Origin: JANXQG01 sp963824275 | GTDB taxonomy: Bacteria; Planctomycetota; Planctomycetia; Pirellulales; Thermoguttaceae | Reading direction: 5' to 3' | DNA length: 64,000 bases | Assembly (NCBI GenBank): GCA_963824275.1 | Contig: CAWGOT010000008.1 | Location: 248,001 to 312,000, forward strand | Shown: piece by piece, positions 34,284 to 43,293 of the stretch | Layout of the letters: every line of letters starts with the position of its first letter | How positions within the stretch are numbered: the stretch's first letter is position 1 | Notes under the pieces: generated by a model | Seen by the model: the letters and a program-made list of their open reading frames with translations, nothing else | What the model was told of the DNA's origin: nothing | Database searches by the model: none | Made by a program: the position numbers and the translations under genes

Positions 34284-35096
34284 ATGCTCATCCTCTTTCT
34301 CCACGGCTGGCAATCCGTTCCGGGCGGTGTCAAACCGACCTATCTCAAAGACCACGGCCACACGGTCATCAACCCGAAGCTGCCCGACGACGACTTTGCC
34401 GAGTCCGTCAGAATCGCCCAGGCAGAATTCGACCAGCACCAGCCGGAAGTTGTCGTCGGATCGTCCAGAGGCGGTGCCGTCGCCATGAACATCGACAGCG
34501 GCGAGGCAAGGCTGGTGCTGCTCTGCCCGGCGTGGAAGAAATGGGGAACGGCCAAGACAGTCAAGCCGAACACCTACATCTTGCACTCACCGGCTGACGA
34601 CGTGGTTCCCTTTGCCGATTCCGAGGAACTGGTCCGAAACAGCGGCTTACCGGCCTACACGCTGACTGAGGTTGGAAACGATCATCGCTTGGCCGACCCT
34701 GAATCGCTCGACATGCTCTTGGAGGCGTGTGCTGGCTACGACGACGAGCCTGTTGAAGAGGACAGCGATAAAGACCTCCTTGAACAAGATTGGGCAGGAC
34801 TGTGCTATACGGCGGCATTATGCTGGGTGCGAGAGAACCCGGATTGCGTTCTCGTTCACGGCTCGGTCTTGAGCGAGAAACTTGGCAAACGCATTAAACA
34901 CGCATGGTGCGAAGGCAACGAGGTCGTGATTGATCTTGCCATGCCGGTCGGTGCTAGGATCATTAAGCGAGAGAAGTATTACCGGGTAATCAAACCGGAG
35001 GTCAGCCGGAGATACTCGTCTGAGGATGCCTTTCTGCTTTCCTTCAGGACAAAGCATGACGGGCCGTGGGACGAATCGGAGCAGTTGAAGAAATAG
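34284..35096 (+). CDS. alpha/beta-hydrolase fused to an unknown C-terminal domain
   Basis: 270 residues. Residues 1-150 are a small RBBP9/YqiA-like hydrolase: MLILFLHGWQSVPGG, a nucleophile elbow VVGSSRGGAVAM and SPADDVVPF for the Asp. The catalytic His is probably that of NDHRLAD. The C-terminal ~110 residues (WAGLCYTAALCWVREN, then VHGSVLSEKLGKRIKHAW) form a separate domain seen in other accessory proteins, of unknown role. Possible substrates are esters. It starts 8 bases after the membrane protein stop. Confidence 0.7.
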   Translation: MLILFLHGWQSVPGGVKPTYLKDHGHTVINPKLPDDDFAESVRIAQAEFDQHQPEVVVGSSRGGAVAMNIDSGEARLVLLCPAWKKWGTAKTVKPNTYILHSPADDVVPFADSEELVRNSGLPAYTLTEVGNDHRLADPESLDMLLEACAGYDDEPVEEDSDKDLLEQDWAGLCYTAALCWVRENPDCVLVHGSVLSEKLGKRIKHAWCEGNEVVIDLAMPVGARIIKREKYYRVIKPEVSRRYSSEDAFLLSFRTKHDGPWDESEQLKK

Positions 35097-35146
35097 GGGA
35101 TGCGGGGAAGTGGAAGGAAATGTTCGTTAAGGAGAAAACCTGAGCC

Positions 35147-35683
35147 ATGCCAAAGCGTAAGAAGACCGACAAACCCCGCAAGATGTCGGAGATCATGGAG
35201 GAAATGACCATGCGACTTCTCCGCAATCCCGATGGCCCTCCTTCTTCGGAGGCCGTCCACGTCGCCTTGTTCTTCGCCAACGTCGCCTGGAACGAATGCG
35301 TCGGACTTGACGGTGCTAGAGAGGGCTACCGCAGTGTGTGGGAGTCTATCGAAGCCGATAACCCGGCACTCTGGAACGAACTGAAGTCGAACGACATCGA
35401 TGGCATGATTGATGAATTGATGGAGTACAAGAAGGCCCATTACCCGGAAGACCGACGGCGGATTCTCGTTTGCGGCGGGACTCCAGAAGGCAAAATCCAT
35501 GTGGAATGGCTTGCTCCCGCTGCCCCTGGCGTGGACGCGAAATGGGAAACCCAACTCTACGGCTTGGTGCGAACGGGAAACGAAGAGCAGGCCATTGGCT
35601 TCTTGAAAAAGACCAGGGGTATGTCGGCAGCGGAGGCCAAGATGACGGTGGCAAAGTGTGCCAGGGACTTGGGGATGATTTGA
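35147..35683 (+). CDS. hypothetical protein, 178 aa
   Basis: Basic N-terminus (MPKRKKTDKPRKMSEIMEE), then a helical core with AVHVALFFANVAWNECVGLD and an alpha/beta C-terminal part that ends VAKCARDLGMI. A GGAG site lies before the ATG. Soluble, unknown. It looks like the first gene of the next small plus-strand cluster. Confidence 0.6.
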   Translation: MPKRKKTDKPRKMSEIMEEMTMRLLRNPDGPPSSEAVHVALFFANVAWNECVGLDGAREGYRSVWESIEADNPALWNELKSNDIDGMIDELMEYKKAHYPEDRRRILVCGGTPEGKIHVEWLAPAAPGVDAKWETQLYGLVRTGNEEQAIGFLKKTRGMSAAEAKMTVAKCARDLGMI

Positions 35684-35719
35684 GGCTACAAACAGGTTTT
35701 CTACAAAGAGGAATAGCGT

Positions 35720-35815
35720 ATGTCCAAGAGCAACGGATCACCGAAACCACCCGATTTTCCAACGGAAGAAGAAATTCATGGACTTCGCTGGTCGGACACG
35801 GAAATTTACCATTGA
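35720..35815 (+). CDS. short ORF, 31 aa, overlapping
   Basis: ATG 35720 with a nearby GAGGAA site; it reads MSKSNGSPKPPDFPTEEEI and ends IYH. The final 38 bases overlap the next gene in another frame. Either a leader peptide or the 5' part of the next gene before a frameshift. Confidence 0.35.
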   Translation: MSKSNGSPKPPDFPTEEEIHGLRWSDTEIYH

Positions 35816-36152
35816 GCAATACCCGGTGCCTTCGGGATATGGCGTGTGTGCGTCCGAAGACGTGGAAGGAGACGATGGCTACGTGTTCCGAGGGTTCTCT
35901 ACGGTGGACCCTTTCCACGCACTTGGCAACCTTCGTTGGAGAATTCGGAAGTTGCTTTCGACCCGCCATCTCGTAGAAAAGGGCGGAAGGCAGTCGCTCA
36001 CGCACGACAGGTTACGGGGGCGAATTTCCTCCGGTGGGGTCGTGGTGGACGGACTCTTCCTCACCTTTGAGCAGTTGGCCGAGCTTGTCCAGACCTACGA
36101 AGGATTCCAGTTTGATCTCAAGATCGTTGATTCTTCCGACGAATTGGACTGA
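35778..36152 (+). CDS. hypothetical protein, 124 aa
   Basis: It starts at ATG 35778 (MDFAGRTRKFTIEQYPVPSGY). It is beta-rich: VFRGFSTVDPFHALGNL, then GRISSGGVVVDGLFLTFEQL. This reads like a small enzyme-fold or adaptor; I recognise no family. The alternative is a fusion with the short frame at 35720 if a base is missing. Confidence 0.55.
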   Translation: MDFAGRTRKFTIEQYPVPSGYGVCASEDVEGDDGYVFRGFSTVDPFHALGNLRWRIRKLLSTRHLVEKGGRQSLTHDRLRGRISSGGVVVDGLFLTFEQLAELVQTYEGFQFDLKIVDSSDELD

Positions 36153-36181
36153 CCTTGGGCCGAAGAGCACGTAGAACCACA

Positions 36182-36544
36182 ATGGCTGGCAACGGACGAC
36201 AGAAGCCCCGCAAACCAAAGACGGCTGCAAGGAAAACGTCGAAGGCCCGCAACAAGATTGACGAGATTTGTGGGCGAGCCAAGGAACTGTTGCGGGGATT
36301 CTCGGATGATGAACTTGGCTGGCTGGCGTTTGACGTGGATAATCCTGAGCCGACCGAGAGGCAAAAGGAGCACGCAAGGGAGGTCATCGAAGGCGGACGC
36401 TTGCGGAATCGGGAATGGACTCTTGATTGGTTGACGGATGCGGCATTCGATTTCGGCATCACGGAGGAACCGCCGCAAGAACTGTCGCGTTGGCTGGAAG
36501 ACAAGGAGAGCGTGCGTGCCTTCCTGCTGGAACGTCGTCTGTAA
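36182..36544 (+). CDS. protein with MAGNGRQ-type basic N-terminus, 120 aa
   Basis: The N-terminal ~20 residues (MAGNGRQKPRKPKTAARKT) are clearly related to the two 37-aa peptides. The rest is acidic and helical: RAKELLRGFSDDELGWLAF, then PERQKEHAREVIEG-like charged text and LERRL at the end. It looks as if the short module was joined to another domain. The function is unknown. Confidence 0.55.
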   Translation: MAGNGRQKPRKPKTAARKTSKARNKIDEICGRAKELLRGFSDDELGWLAFDVDNPEPTERQKEHAREVIEGGRLRNREWTLDWLTDAAFDFGITEEPPQELSRWLEDKESVRAFLLERRL

Positions 36545-36581
36545 TCACGCAAAGCAGCCCTGATCCTCCAGGCAGATCGTC

Positions 36582-37355
36582 ATGAGATTCGAGAAATACA
36601 TCGGCATCGACTATTCGGGCCGCGAAACACCGCTAACCAGGACGGCGGCCTTGCAGGTCTATGTCGCTACAAAGGACCGGCTCGCCAAGCGAGTAAACCC
36701 ACCGTCCACGCCCAAGGGCCAGAACCGAGACTGGTGCCGCAAAGAGGTGGCGGAATGGCTGATTCAGCAGGCCCATTCAGGCAAACCTTTCATCGCCGGG
36801 CTGGACTTCTCCTTCTCGCTCCCGTTCTCCTATTTTCAGCGGTACGGGCTGACCGACTGGGATGACTTCCTGACCGACTTCGTGGAGCATTGGCCGACCG
36901 ATGGGAACCACGCTACCGTCAAGCAACTTCGCCCTGGCAACCCGCGTAGTGGCACAAGAGACGAATTCCGCATTACCGAACGATGGACCTCCTCGGCCAA
37001 GAGCAACTTCCAGTTCGGCGTGCCAGGACAGGTGGCATACTCCACCCATGCCGGGATTCCTTGGCTGCACCGGATCAGATCGGAGTTCAGGAAGAAAGTC
37101 CATTTCTGGCCCTTCGATGGCTGGGAAGCACGCAGGGGAAAATCTGTGTTCGTCGAAATGTTCCCGCCGATACTGCGAAACCGCTATCCTTGGGAAGGAC
37201 GGACGGTGGACCAGCAGGACGCCTACGCCATCGCTCGTTGGTTGAGGGATATGGATTGGTGTATGAACCTGGATGAAATCTATTTCCAGGTTCCGATGAC
37301 CGGCAAAGAGCGTAACATCGCCGAGCGGGAAGGCTGGATTCTGGGCGTGATGTAG
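36582..37355 (+). CDS. RNase-H-fold predicted nuclease-like protein (DUF429-like)
   Basis: 257 residues. KYIGIDYSGRETPLTRTAALQ at the N-terminus and IAGLDFSFSLPFSYF look like the first two Asp positions of an RNase H fold. The C-terminal VEMFPPILRNR with RTVDQQDAYAIARWLRDMDW gives the last Asp pair. This is the DUF429 pattern; nuclease activity is predicted for that family but I cannot show it. Confidence in the family is moderate. Confidence 0.55.
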   Translation: MRFEKYIGIDYSGRETPLTRTAALQVYVATKDRLAKRVNPPSTPKGQNRDWCRKEVAEWLIQQAHSGKPFIAGLDFSFSLPFSYFQRYGLTDWDDFLTDFVEHWPTDGNHATVKQLRPGNPRSGTRDEFRITERWTSSAKSNFQFGVPGQVAYSTHAGIPWLHRIRSEFRKKVHFWPFDGWEARRGKSVFVEMFPPILRNRYPWEGRTVDQQDAYAIARWLRDMDWCMNLDEIYFQVPMTGKERNIAEREGWILGVM

Positions 37356-37392
37356 GCAATCAGGCGTGGGGACCAAGGAGTAGAGAGGTATC

Positions 37393-38547
37393 ATGCAAGT
37401 CACCGTTGAAGAAGGCAAGCAGTTTTACAAGCTGTTCTCGGCCCTGCTCGGCTACGTGAACCGTAAGCTGGGACTCTTGCTGGTGCAGTTCTCCGAATCC
37501 AGCGAATATACGTCGCTGCCGCCACAGACTAGGGGCGAGGTCCGGGATGCCTTGTATGCACACCGGGAATTGATCGGCCAGTTCGTTGCCGAGAACCCTG
37601 TTGGGCTGTCGCCAGAGGAACTGGAAATCGTCGCCGGTTGGAAACATGCCCTGGTCGGCAGATTCTACATTCTCCGCCACTTGAAGAATTACACGATCTT
37701 CCTCAGTGCCACCGATAAACCCTATAAAGCCTACGGAGTTCTTGGTCTGGCCGATCCAATTGAGGAAGTCGTTGGCCCAAACCTGCCGGTCTTGGCGAAC
37801 GCAGTGCTGTTGCCGTTCAGGGGGCAGATCATTTACGACGGTCTCATCGCCCCATACTCGGTCACATTTGGGGGAGGCGTTCGGAGGCACCTGAACGAAG
37901 ACTACAACCGGGCGAAAGAGGAGTTTGGCATCATCACGTCGCTTGGGGATCAGGCGGCACCATTGTTTCCGAAGCCGAAGAAAGCCACGAAAGTGCCTAA
38001 AACGATTGTGCGGCTTGTTGGCCTTCAATCGGCTCCCGGCTCTGGCGATGCCAAATCGGTCGTCGGGGAACTGATCGAAATGACGGATGCCTTCTGCAAA
38101 GAGTTCCTCAACGAAGAATATGCCGAGCTTTGCCGCAAGTTGGCGATGGCCCTGGCGAGGAAACGTCCATCGCCGCTCCTGCAAGGGAAATTGGAAACCT
38201 GGGCCTGCGGCGTCGTGAGAACCATCGGCTGGGTCAATTACCTGGACGACCGAAGCCAGAAACCCCACCTTAAATTGCCGTTCATCGACAAGGCTTTTGG
38301 CGTGGCGGAAAGCACGGGACAAGGCAAGTCCAAGTTGATTCGCAAAATGTTCAAGATTTGTAATTTCGACCCCAAGTGGACACTGCCCAGCAAGATGAAA
38401 GACAACCCGCTGGTATGGATGCTGAGTGTCAACGGCTTTTTGATGGACATTCGCTCGGCTCCACGGGAAGCCCAGGTGGTTGCGTTCGAGAAGGGATTGA
38501 TTCCCTACATTCCCGCAGATCGGGACGGAACGAATGAGGGTGAATAG
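37393..38547 (+). CDS. DUF6398-like hypothetical protein, 384 aa
   Basis: The C-terminal half (about 220-360) resembles DUF6398: LIEMTDAFCKEFLNEEYAEL, then LLQGKLETWACGVVRTIGW and VAESTGQGKSKLIRKMFKI. The N-terminal half is helical and unassigned. A GAGAGG site lies 5 bases before the ATG. No signal peptide. The family function is not known. Confidence 0.6.
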   Translation: MQVTVEEGKQFYKLFSALLGYVNRKLGLLLVQFSESSEYTSLPPQTRGEVRDALYAHRELIGQFVAENPVGLSPEELEIVAGWKHALVGRFYILRHLKNYTIFLSATDKPYKAYGVLGLADPIEEVVGPNLPVLANAVLLPFRGQIIYDGLIAPYSVTFGGGVRRHLNEDYNRAKEEFGIITSLGDQAAPLFPKPKKATKVPKTIVRLVGLQSAPGSGDAKSVVGELIEMTDAFCKEFLNEEYAELCRKLAMALARKRPSPLLQGKLETWACGVVRTIGWVNYLDDRSQKPHLKLPFIDKAFGVAESTGQGKSKLIRKMFKICNFDPKWTLPSKMKDNPLVWMLSVNGFLMDIRSAPREAQVVAFEKGLIPYIPADRDGTNEGE

Positions 38548-38598
38548 AACATGATGAGTAAGACCAGCCAACGCTGGCCTTGAAACGCGAGGAACCAA

Positions 38599-38955
38599 AT
38601 GCCAAAAGACGCCCCTGAATCCAACAAAGAAGCATCGCGGGAACTGATCCGAATCCTTGAGGAGACCGTCACGGCAGGAGCGGATTGCCTCGAATTGGAA
38701 AGGGAGAATCAAGAATTGGTCGTGTACCAGTATCTTGGCAACACGGGCATTGGTGCCGTGGCGATACCCGAAAAACTCCAGAAGGCCGTCATCAAGGAAA
38801 TCGTCAATCGGGCGAGTCTTCATCGCAAGCCCACGGGAAAGTTCCTGGTCACACTCCTGGACAAGGAGTACGAGGTCTTTGCCAAGGAATACGACAGCTT
38901 TGGCGAGGCGGCCTTTACGCTACGACTGACCAGAACCAGAAAAGGGGGCAAGTGA
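38599..38955 (+). CDS. hypothetical protein, 118 aa
   Basis: Soluble. An N-terminal helical part (ASRELIRILEETVTAGADCL) is followed by an alpha/beta domain with YQYLGNTGIGAVAI and KEYDSFGEAAFTLRL. The second half looks like the N-terminal domain of some secretion ATPases, but the match is by eye only. Unknown. Confidence 0.55.
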   Translation: MPKDAPESNKEASRELIRILEETVTAGADCLELERENQELVVYQYLGNTGIGAVAIPEKLQKAVIKEIVNRASLHRKPTGKFLVTLLDKEYEVFAKEYDSFGEAAFTLRLTRTRKGGK

Positions 38956-39239
38956 TGGCCGTGCTTTGGCTGCCTCACGCATAAGAGCCGGGCTTTATGC
39001 CTGAACCCCCGCCCGACCACACTTGCCTACAGGTTTTTCAGTTCAATTCGAGAATTATTGTAATTGCGACAGGTACTCTGGGCCGTCTTCTTATTTCAAT
39101 CAATCCTGAGCGATCCTGGTGCGTTTGGCGGGCTGCCTGGGCGATGGCGGGATGACGAAAATGTTCGATTCCAGAACAAATCAACTCCTTGCAAAATCCG
39201 GTTTGCAAGGAGTTCCCCTGCTGCCGTGAAGTAGAATCC
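38956..39239. other. intergenic region before a zinc-type gene
   Basis: About 280 bases without a supported gene. It includes a GCATAA...TTATGC pair near 38980 and the strong hairpin at 39183-39214, listed below. It probably holds a promoter and possibly a terminator. Confidence 0.5.
39183..39214. repeat. perfect 13-bp hairpin
   Basis: AACTCCTTGCAAA and TTTGCAAGGAGTT flank a 6-base loop ATCCGG. No T tract follows, so it is not a classical terminator. It lies 25 bases before the next start and could bury or expose the ribosome-binding region of that gene. Confidence 0.65.
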
Positions 39240-39710
39240 ATGACCGCCCTCGCCAAACTCGTCATCAAGAGATTTCCTGAAAACCGCGACATGCAACTGG
39301 TGGGCCTGCGGATTCCGGCCAACTTCCATTGTTCCCGCTGCAACAAGATTCAACGAGCCAAGGTGCTGGCAGTGGTCGCGGAGGACTGGGAACGATTGCT
39401 CTGTTCGGCCTGCTATGAGAAAGTCCTATCGGAACCGCCCGAAGAGAACAGGGCCGACTCGATTCCCAACGAATGGCTGGGCAGTGCGGTTCCGGTGGAA
39501 GATGTCGAGGACGACAATCTGGTGGATGGCGTTCCCTTTGGCAATCGGGCCGTGCAATGGAAACAGTTCAAGGCAGGGATGATGGCGGGGGACGAAATCT
39601 GCTCGTTTTGCAGCCCGCCCGATTCAAAGGACGACCTGGCCGGGAGAGGCGGATATGCTCTCGTCAGGCAGGGGAAAGTCGTCAAGTATATCGTGACCAT
39701 GCTGAACTAG
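39240..39710 (+). CDS. Cys-rich hypothetical protein, 156 aa
   Basis: It starts at ATG 39240 (MTALAKLVIKRFPE). CSRCNKIQRAKV and LLCSACYEKV form four Cys, a probable zinc ribbon. A second pair FCSPP-type Cys lies near 130. The rest is a small alpha/beta domain. Located between the hairpin and copy 2 of the 37-aa peptide. Confidence 0.55.
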   Translation: MTALAKLVIKRFPENRDMQLVGLRIPANFHCSRCNKIQRAKVLAVVAEDWERLLCSACYEKVLSEPPEENRADSIPNEWLGSAVPVEDVEDDNLVDGVPFGNRAVQWKQFKAGMMAGDEICSFCSPPDSKDDLAGRGGYALVRQGKVVKYIVTMLN

Positions 39711-39736
39711 GCCCGGAATCGACAATAGGAATTCCA

Positions 39737-39850
39737 ATGGCTGGAAAAGGACGGCAGACGGCCCGCAAACCGGCGACCAAGTTCGCTCACCTGCGGAAAA
39801 AGATGGAGAAAAGCCGAATCCTGGCGAAGGTCAGCAAGAAGAAAAGATGA
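39737..39850 (+). CDS. 37-aa basic MAGKGRQ-type peptide, copy 2
   Basis: Same length and nearly the same sequence as the peptide at 30640, ending MEKSRILAKVSKKKR. Two adjacent positions differ and the DNA has several silent changes, which fits selection on the peptide. An AGGA site precedes the ATG. Confidence 0.6.
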   Translation: MAGKGRQTARKPATKFAHLRKKMEKSRILAKVSKKKR

Positions 39851-39868
39851 AGGTGCAGGGAGAAAGCA

Positions 39869-40234
39869 ATGGCGAAATCAAAGCCCAAAGCGGAAATTGC
39901 TGGTCGCTGGCTCATTAAGTCGATGGACCAGTGGGACAGGGACTTCATTGACGAGGCCGTTCGTGGCTTCTTCGAGTTCGACACGAAGGGATCGGGGACA
40001 TTCCAGTTCGGCTATGTGGAGGGCCAAATTGACTACCGGCCCTGCGAAAGAAACAGCAAGCCCGCCGTCGAGTTCACTTGGGACGGAAACGACGAAATGG
40101 ACCCGGCCCAAGGACGCGGTTGGCTGGTACTGGACGGCGACGAACTCAAGGGCATGTTCTATTTTCACCAGGGCGACGATTCGGGGATCGTGTTGAAGCG
40201 AGAGCCTGAGAAGAAACCCAGAAAACGGAAATAG
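39869..40234 (+). CDS. conserved hypothetical protein, 121 aa
   Basis: WLIKSMDQWDRDFIDEAVRG is followed by the beta-rich GTFQFGYVEGQIDYR and FTWDGNDEMDPAQGRGWLV, then FYFHQGDDSGIVLKRE. I recall planctomycete and other bacterial proteins with this exact layout, but no function is assigned. Basic tail KPRKRK. Confidence 0.65.
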   Translation: MAKSKPKAEIAGRWLIKSMDQWDRDFIDEAVRGFFEFDTKGSGTFQFGYVEGQIDYRPCERNSKPAVEFTWDGNDEMDPAQGRGWLVLDGDELKGMFYFHQGDDSGIVLKREPEKKPRKRK

Positions 40235-40240
40235 CGGACC

Positions 40241-41101
40241 ATGTGGGAGTGGTGCGACAAGCTAAAGCTCGGCAAGTCATCGGCGTTTACCAAGCGGGAC
40301 ATTCGCTCGTTGCCGCAGACCGAGGCTGAGTTTGAGGCAGATTTCTTTCTCGACCCTGAAAGCCAGGCGTGGACGGGAGCGGTGATCGAGAGGGAACAGG
40401 GTGCGGTGCTTGCTCTGGAAGACGTGCAATTGCCGCCGCCCACAGTCAATTATCTTGCGACTCTGCTTGCCCATGCCATGCTCCGACCGCAATGTGGCGA
40501 TCATCAGCGGCCACGCACAATCCACCTCCGAGATCGTCCCCAATGGCAGGAACTATTGCCCCATCTTCGGCAACTGGGCATCGAAGTCGTTCTTGCTGAG
40601 GAGTTGCCCAGGTTCGATGAAGCGGTCATCGAGTGGATGCAGGAGACGAAGAAGCCGCCCTCTGCCGACAAGATCAAGGCCATGCTGCCAAAGCCGTTTC
40701 CAAAAACGGAACGCTCTTGGTTTACGGATTCAATGGAACTTTCGGAGTGGTCGGATAGGATGTTCAAGGGGGCTTTTCCATCCAGAAACAACACGACACC
40801 GGCTTACGACCCGATAACTGCCGTGCCGATCCGTTTGGCGGCAGATGAGTTGGAAGCGATCCTGACCAAGACCGACATCGCCAGGACAAAGAAGTTCCGT
40901 CCCCGATTGGAGGCTATGGCTGCCGAGAACAAGACCATCGACTTGGACATCACCGAATGGAGCAGAATCATTCTCGCTCTATGCGGAACGAGGGTAAAGG
41001 AAGAATCTGTTCGGAAGCACTTGTTGGGGATCGCCAGGGGAATCGGCATCCAACTGGCCGAAGCGTTGGGGATTGATCCACCGCCTTCGCCAGTAGAATG
41101 A
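40241..41101 (+). CDS. DUF6930-like hypothetical protein, 286 aa
   Basis: Residues about 40-120 (QAWTGAVIEREQGAVLALED, then PTVNYLATLLAHAMLRP) resemble DUF6930 by eye. The C-terminal part is helical with DITEWSRIILALCGTRV. Soluble. Coupled to the preceding gene by 6 bases. Unknown function. Confidence 0.5.
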   Translation: MWEWCDKLKLGKSSAFTKRDIRSLPQTEAEFEADFFLDPESQAWTGAVIEREQGAVLALEDVQLPPPTVNYLATLLAHAMLRPQCGDHQRPRTIHLRDRPQWQELLPHLRQLGIEVVLAEELPRFDEAVIEWMQETKKPPSADKIKAMLPKPFPKTERSWFTDSMELSEWSDRMFKGAFPSRNNTTPAYDPITAVPIRLAADELEAILTKTDIARTKKFRPRLEAMAAENKTIDLDITEWSRIILALCGTRVKEESVRKHLLGIARGIGIQLAEALGIDPPPSPVE

Positions 41102-41123
41102 AAGAAACGCTCTCTGCCCTCCC

Positions 41124-43286
41124 ATGCCCGAAACCCTCACCGGCCTTATCGAACGAGTGACCTACCACAACCCTGAGAATGGCTTTGCCGTCCTCAAGGT
41201 GCAGGTCAAGGGCCGTCAGGATTTAGCGACCGTCATCGGCAGCACGACTTCGGTTTCGGCAGGTGAGCATCTGGAAGCCACCGGCAAATGGGTTGTTGAT
41301 CGGGAACACGGCCAGCAGTTCAAGGCAGACGAGTTGAAGACCAAGCATCCGGCATCTGCGGAAGGTATCGAAAAGTATCTGGCTTCTGGGGCGATCCGCA
41401 GCATCGGCCCGAAATTCGCCGCCAAGATCGTCGGTATCTACAAAGAACGAACGCTGGAAATCTTCGAGACTGCCCCGGACTTCCTTCTCCATATCAAGGG
41501 CATCGGCCAGGAGCGGGTCAAGCGGATTAGCCAGAGTTGGAAGGAGCAGAAGGAAGTCCGCAAAATCATGCTCTTTCTGGCCGAACATGGAATCAGCTTC
41601 GGGAGGGCTGTGAGGATCTACCGGACCTACGGGCAGGAATCCATCGCCAAGATCAAGGAGAACCCCTACCGACTCGCTGACGAAATCCGGGGCATTGGCT
41701 TCAAAACCGCCGATGAACTGGCGGCCAAGATGGGAATCGACCGCAATAGTCCTTATCGGGCCAGGGCCGCTGTCCAATACACGCTTCAGGACTTAGCCAG
41801 CCAGGGTCACGTCGGCTACCCAGAGCCAGGCGTTGTCGAACATACCACGAAACTGGTCGAGATTGACCAACTGATTGTCGAGGCGGCTGTAAAATCGGCG
41901 GTTGTGGAAAAGACGGTCATCAGGGAAAACGTCGAGGGCGAATCCTGGCTCTACCTGATCGCTCTACACCGTGCCGAAGTCGGGCTAGCCCAATCGGTTC
42001 ACCGGATTGCCTCGACCACCCCGCATCCCTTGCCGGTTATTGACGTGGAGAAGGCAATTTCCTGGGTCGAGGGGAAGCTGGGGATCAAGCTGGCTTTAGG
42101 GCAGCAAGAGGCCATCCGTCAGGCCACGCAGCACAAAATGCTGGTTATCACGGGTGGGCCAGGCGTAGGCAAGACCACCCTCGTCCGTAGCATCTTGGAA
42201 ATCTTCCAGGCCAAGAAGATGAAATGCGTGCTGGCGGCCCCAACCGGCAGGGCGGCGAAACGAATGGCGGAAACGACCGGCCAGGCGGCGAAGACCATCC
42301 ACCGACTTTTGGAATTTGACCCGGCCACCGGCGACTTCAAGAAGAACCAGCAGCACCCGCTCGCCGGCGACCTGTTCGTGCTGGATGAGGTTTCGATGGT
42401 CGATGTCGTTCTGGGCCATCAAGTCATGCGGGCCGTGCCTTCGGGGGCTTGCGTGATCCTGGTAGGCGACGTGGATCAGCTTCCCTCGGTTGGCCCTGGC
42501 AGCGTATTGGCCGACCTGATTGCGTCCGGGGTGGTGCCGGTCGTGAGATTGACCGAAATCTTCCGGCAGGCGGCAGAAAGCGAGATCGTCACCGCCGCCT
42601 ACGCCATTAACCAGGGCCGGATGCCGGAACTGAAACCGCCCGAAGGTCTGTCCGACTTCTATTTCATCGAAGCTGACGAGCCCGAAGCCATTCAAGACCT
42701 GATCGTAAGGCTGGTGAAGGAGCGGATTCCCAAGCGGTTCGGATTCAACCCGAAGACCGACATCCAAGTCCTGACGCCGATGAATCGCTCCGTGCTGGGG
42801 GCCAGGAATCTGAACCAAGTACTGCAAACCGCCCTCAATCCTGGCGATGGCGGCCCGGAAATCCAGCGGTTTGGTTGGACTTTTCGCCTTGGGGACCGGG
42901 TAATTCAGACCGAGAACGACTATAATCGTGATGTTTTCAACGGTGATTTGGGCGTGATCGAGTCCATCAACCGCATCGAGCAGGAAATGGTCGTCAACTT
43001 CGAGGGTCGGCAGGTGGAATACGATTTTGGCGACCTGGACGAAATCGCCTTGGCCTACGTGCTTTCAATTCACAAGAGCCAGGGCTCCGAATTCCCTTGC
43101 GTCGTCATCCCCCTGCACACCCAGCACTACATGATGCTGCAAAGGAACCTGCTCTATACTGCCATCACCAGGGGCAAGAAGCTAGTCGTCTTGGTCGGCA
43201 CGAAGAAGGCGTTGGGAATGGCGGTCAGGCGGCAGGATACGGCCAAGAGATTCACGGCGTTGCGGAAGAGGTTACAAGAGGCGTAG
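41124..43286 (+). CDS. recD2: RecD2-family SF1 DNA helicase
   Basis: 720 residues. An N-terminal OB/HhH region (LTGLIERVTYHNPENGFAVL) is followed by HhH repeats: IRSIGPKFAAKIVGIY, LHIKGIGQERVKRI and IRGIGFKTADELA. The helicase core has motif I TGGPGVGKTT, Walker B LFVLDEVSMVD, motif III VGDVDQLPSVGPG and VLSIHKSQGSEFP near the C-terminus. RecD2 unwinds DNA 5'-3' outside the RecBCD complex. The length fits this family. It starts 22 bases after the DUF6930-like gene. Confidence 0.9.
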   Translation: MPETLTGLIERVTYHNPENGFAVLKVQVKGRQDLATVIGSTTSVSAGEHLEATGKWVVDREHGQQFKADELKTKHPASAEGIEKYLASGAIRSIGPKFAAKIVGIYKERTLEIFETAPDFLLHIKGIGQERVKRISQSWKEQKEVRKIMLFLAEHGISFGRAVRIYRTYGQESIAKIKENPYRLADEIRGIGFKTADELAAKMGIDRNSPYRARAAVQYTLQDLASQGHVGYPEPGVVEHTTKLVEIDQLIVEAAVKSAVVEKTVIRENVEGESWLYLIALHRAEVGLAQSVHRIASTTPHPLPVIDVEKAISWVEGKLGIKLALGQQEAIRQATQHKMLVITGGPGVGKTTLVRSILEIFQAKKMKCVLAAPTGRAAKRMAETTGQAAKTIHRLLEFDPATGDFKKNQQHPLAGDLFVLDEVSMVDVVLGHQVMRAVPSGACVILVGDVDQLPSVGPGSVLADLIASGVVPVVRLTEIFRQAAESEIVTAAYAINQGRMPELKPPEGLSDFYFIEADEPEAIQDLIVRLVKERIPKRFGFNPKTDIQVLTPMNRSVLGARNLNQVLQTALNPGDGGPEIQRFGWTFRLGDRVIQTENDYNRDVFNGDLGVIESINRIEQEMVVNFEGRQVEYDFGDLDEIALAYVLSIHKSQGSEFPCVVIPLHTQHYMMLQRNLLYTAITRGKKLVVLVGTKKALGMAVRRQDTAKRFTALRKRLQEA

Positions 43287-43293
43287 GCGACAG

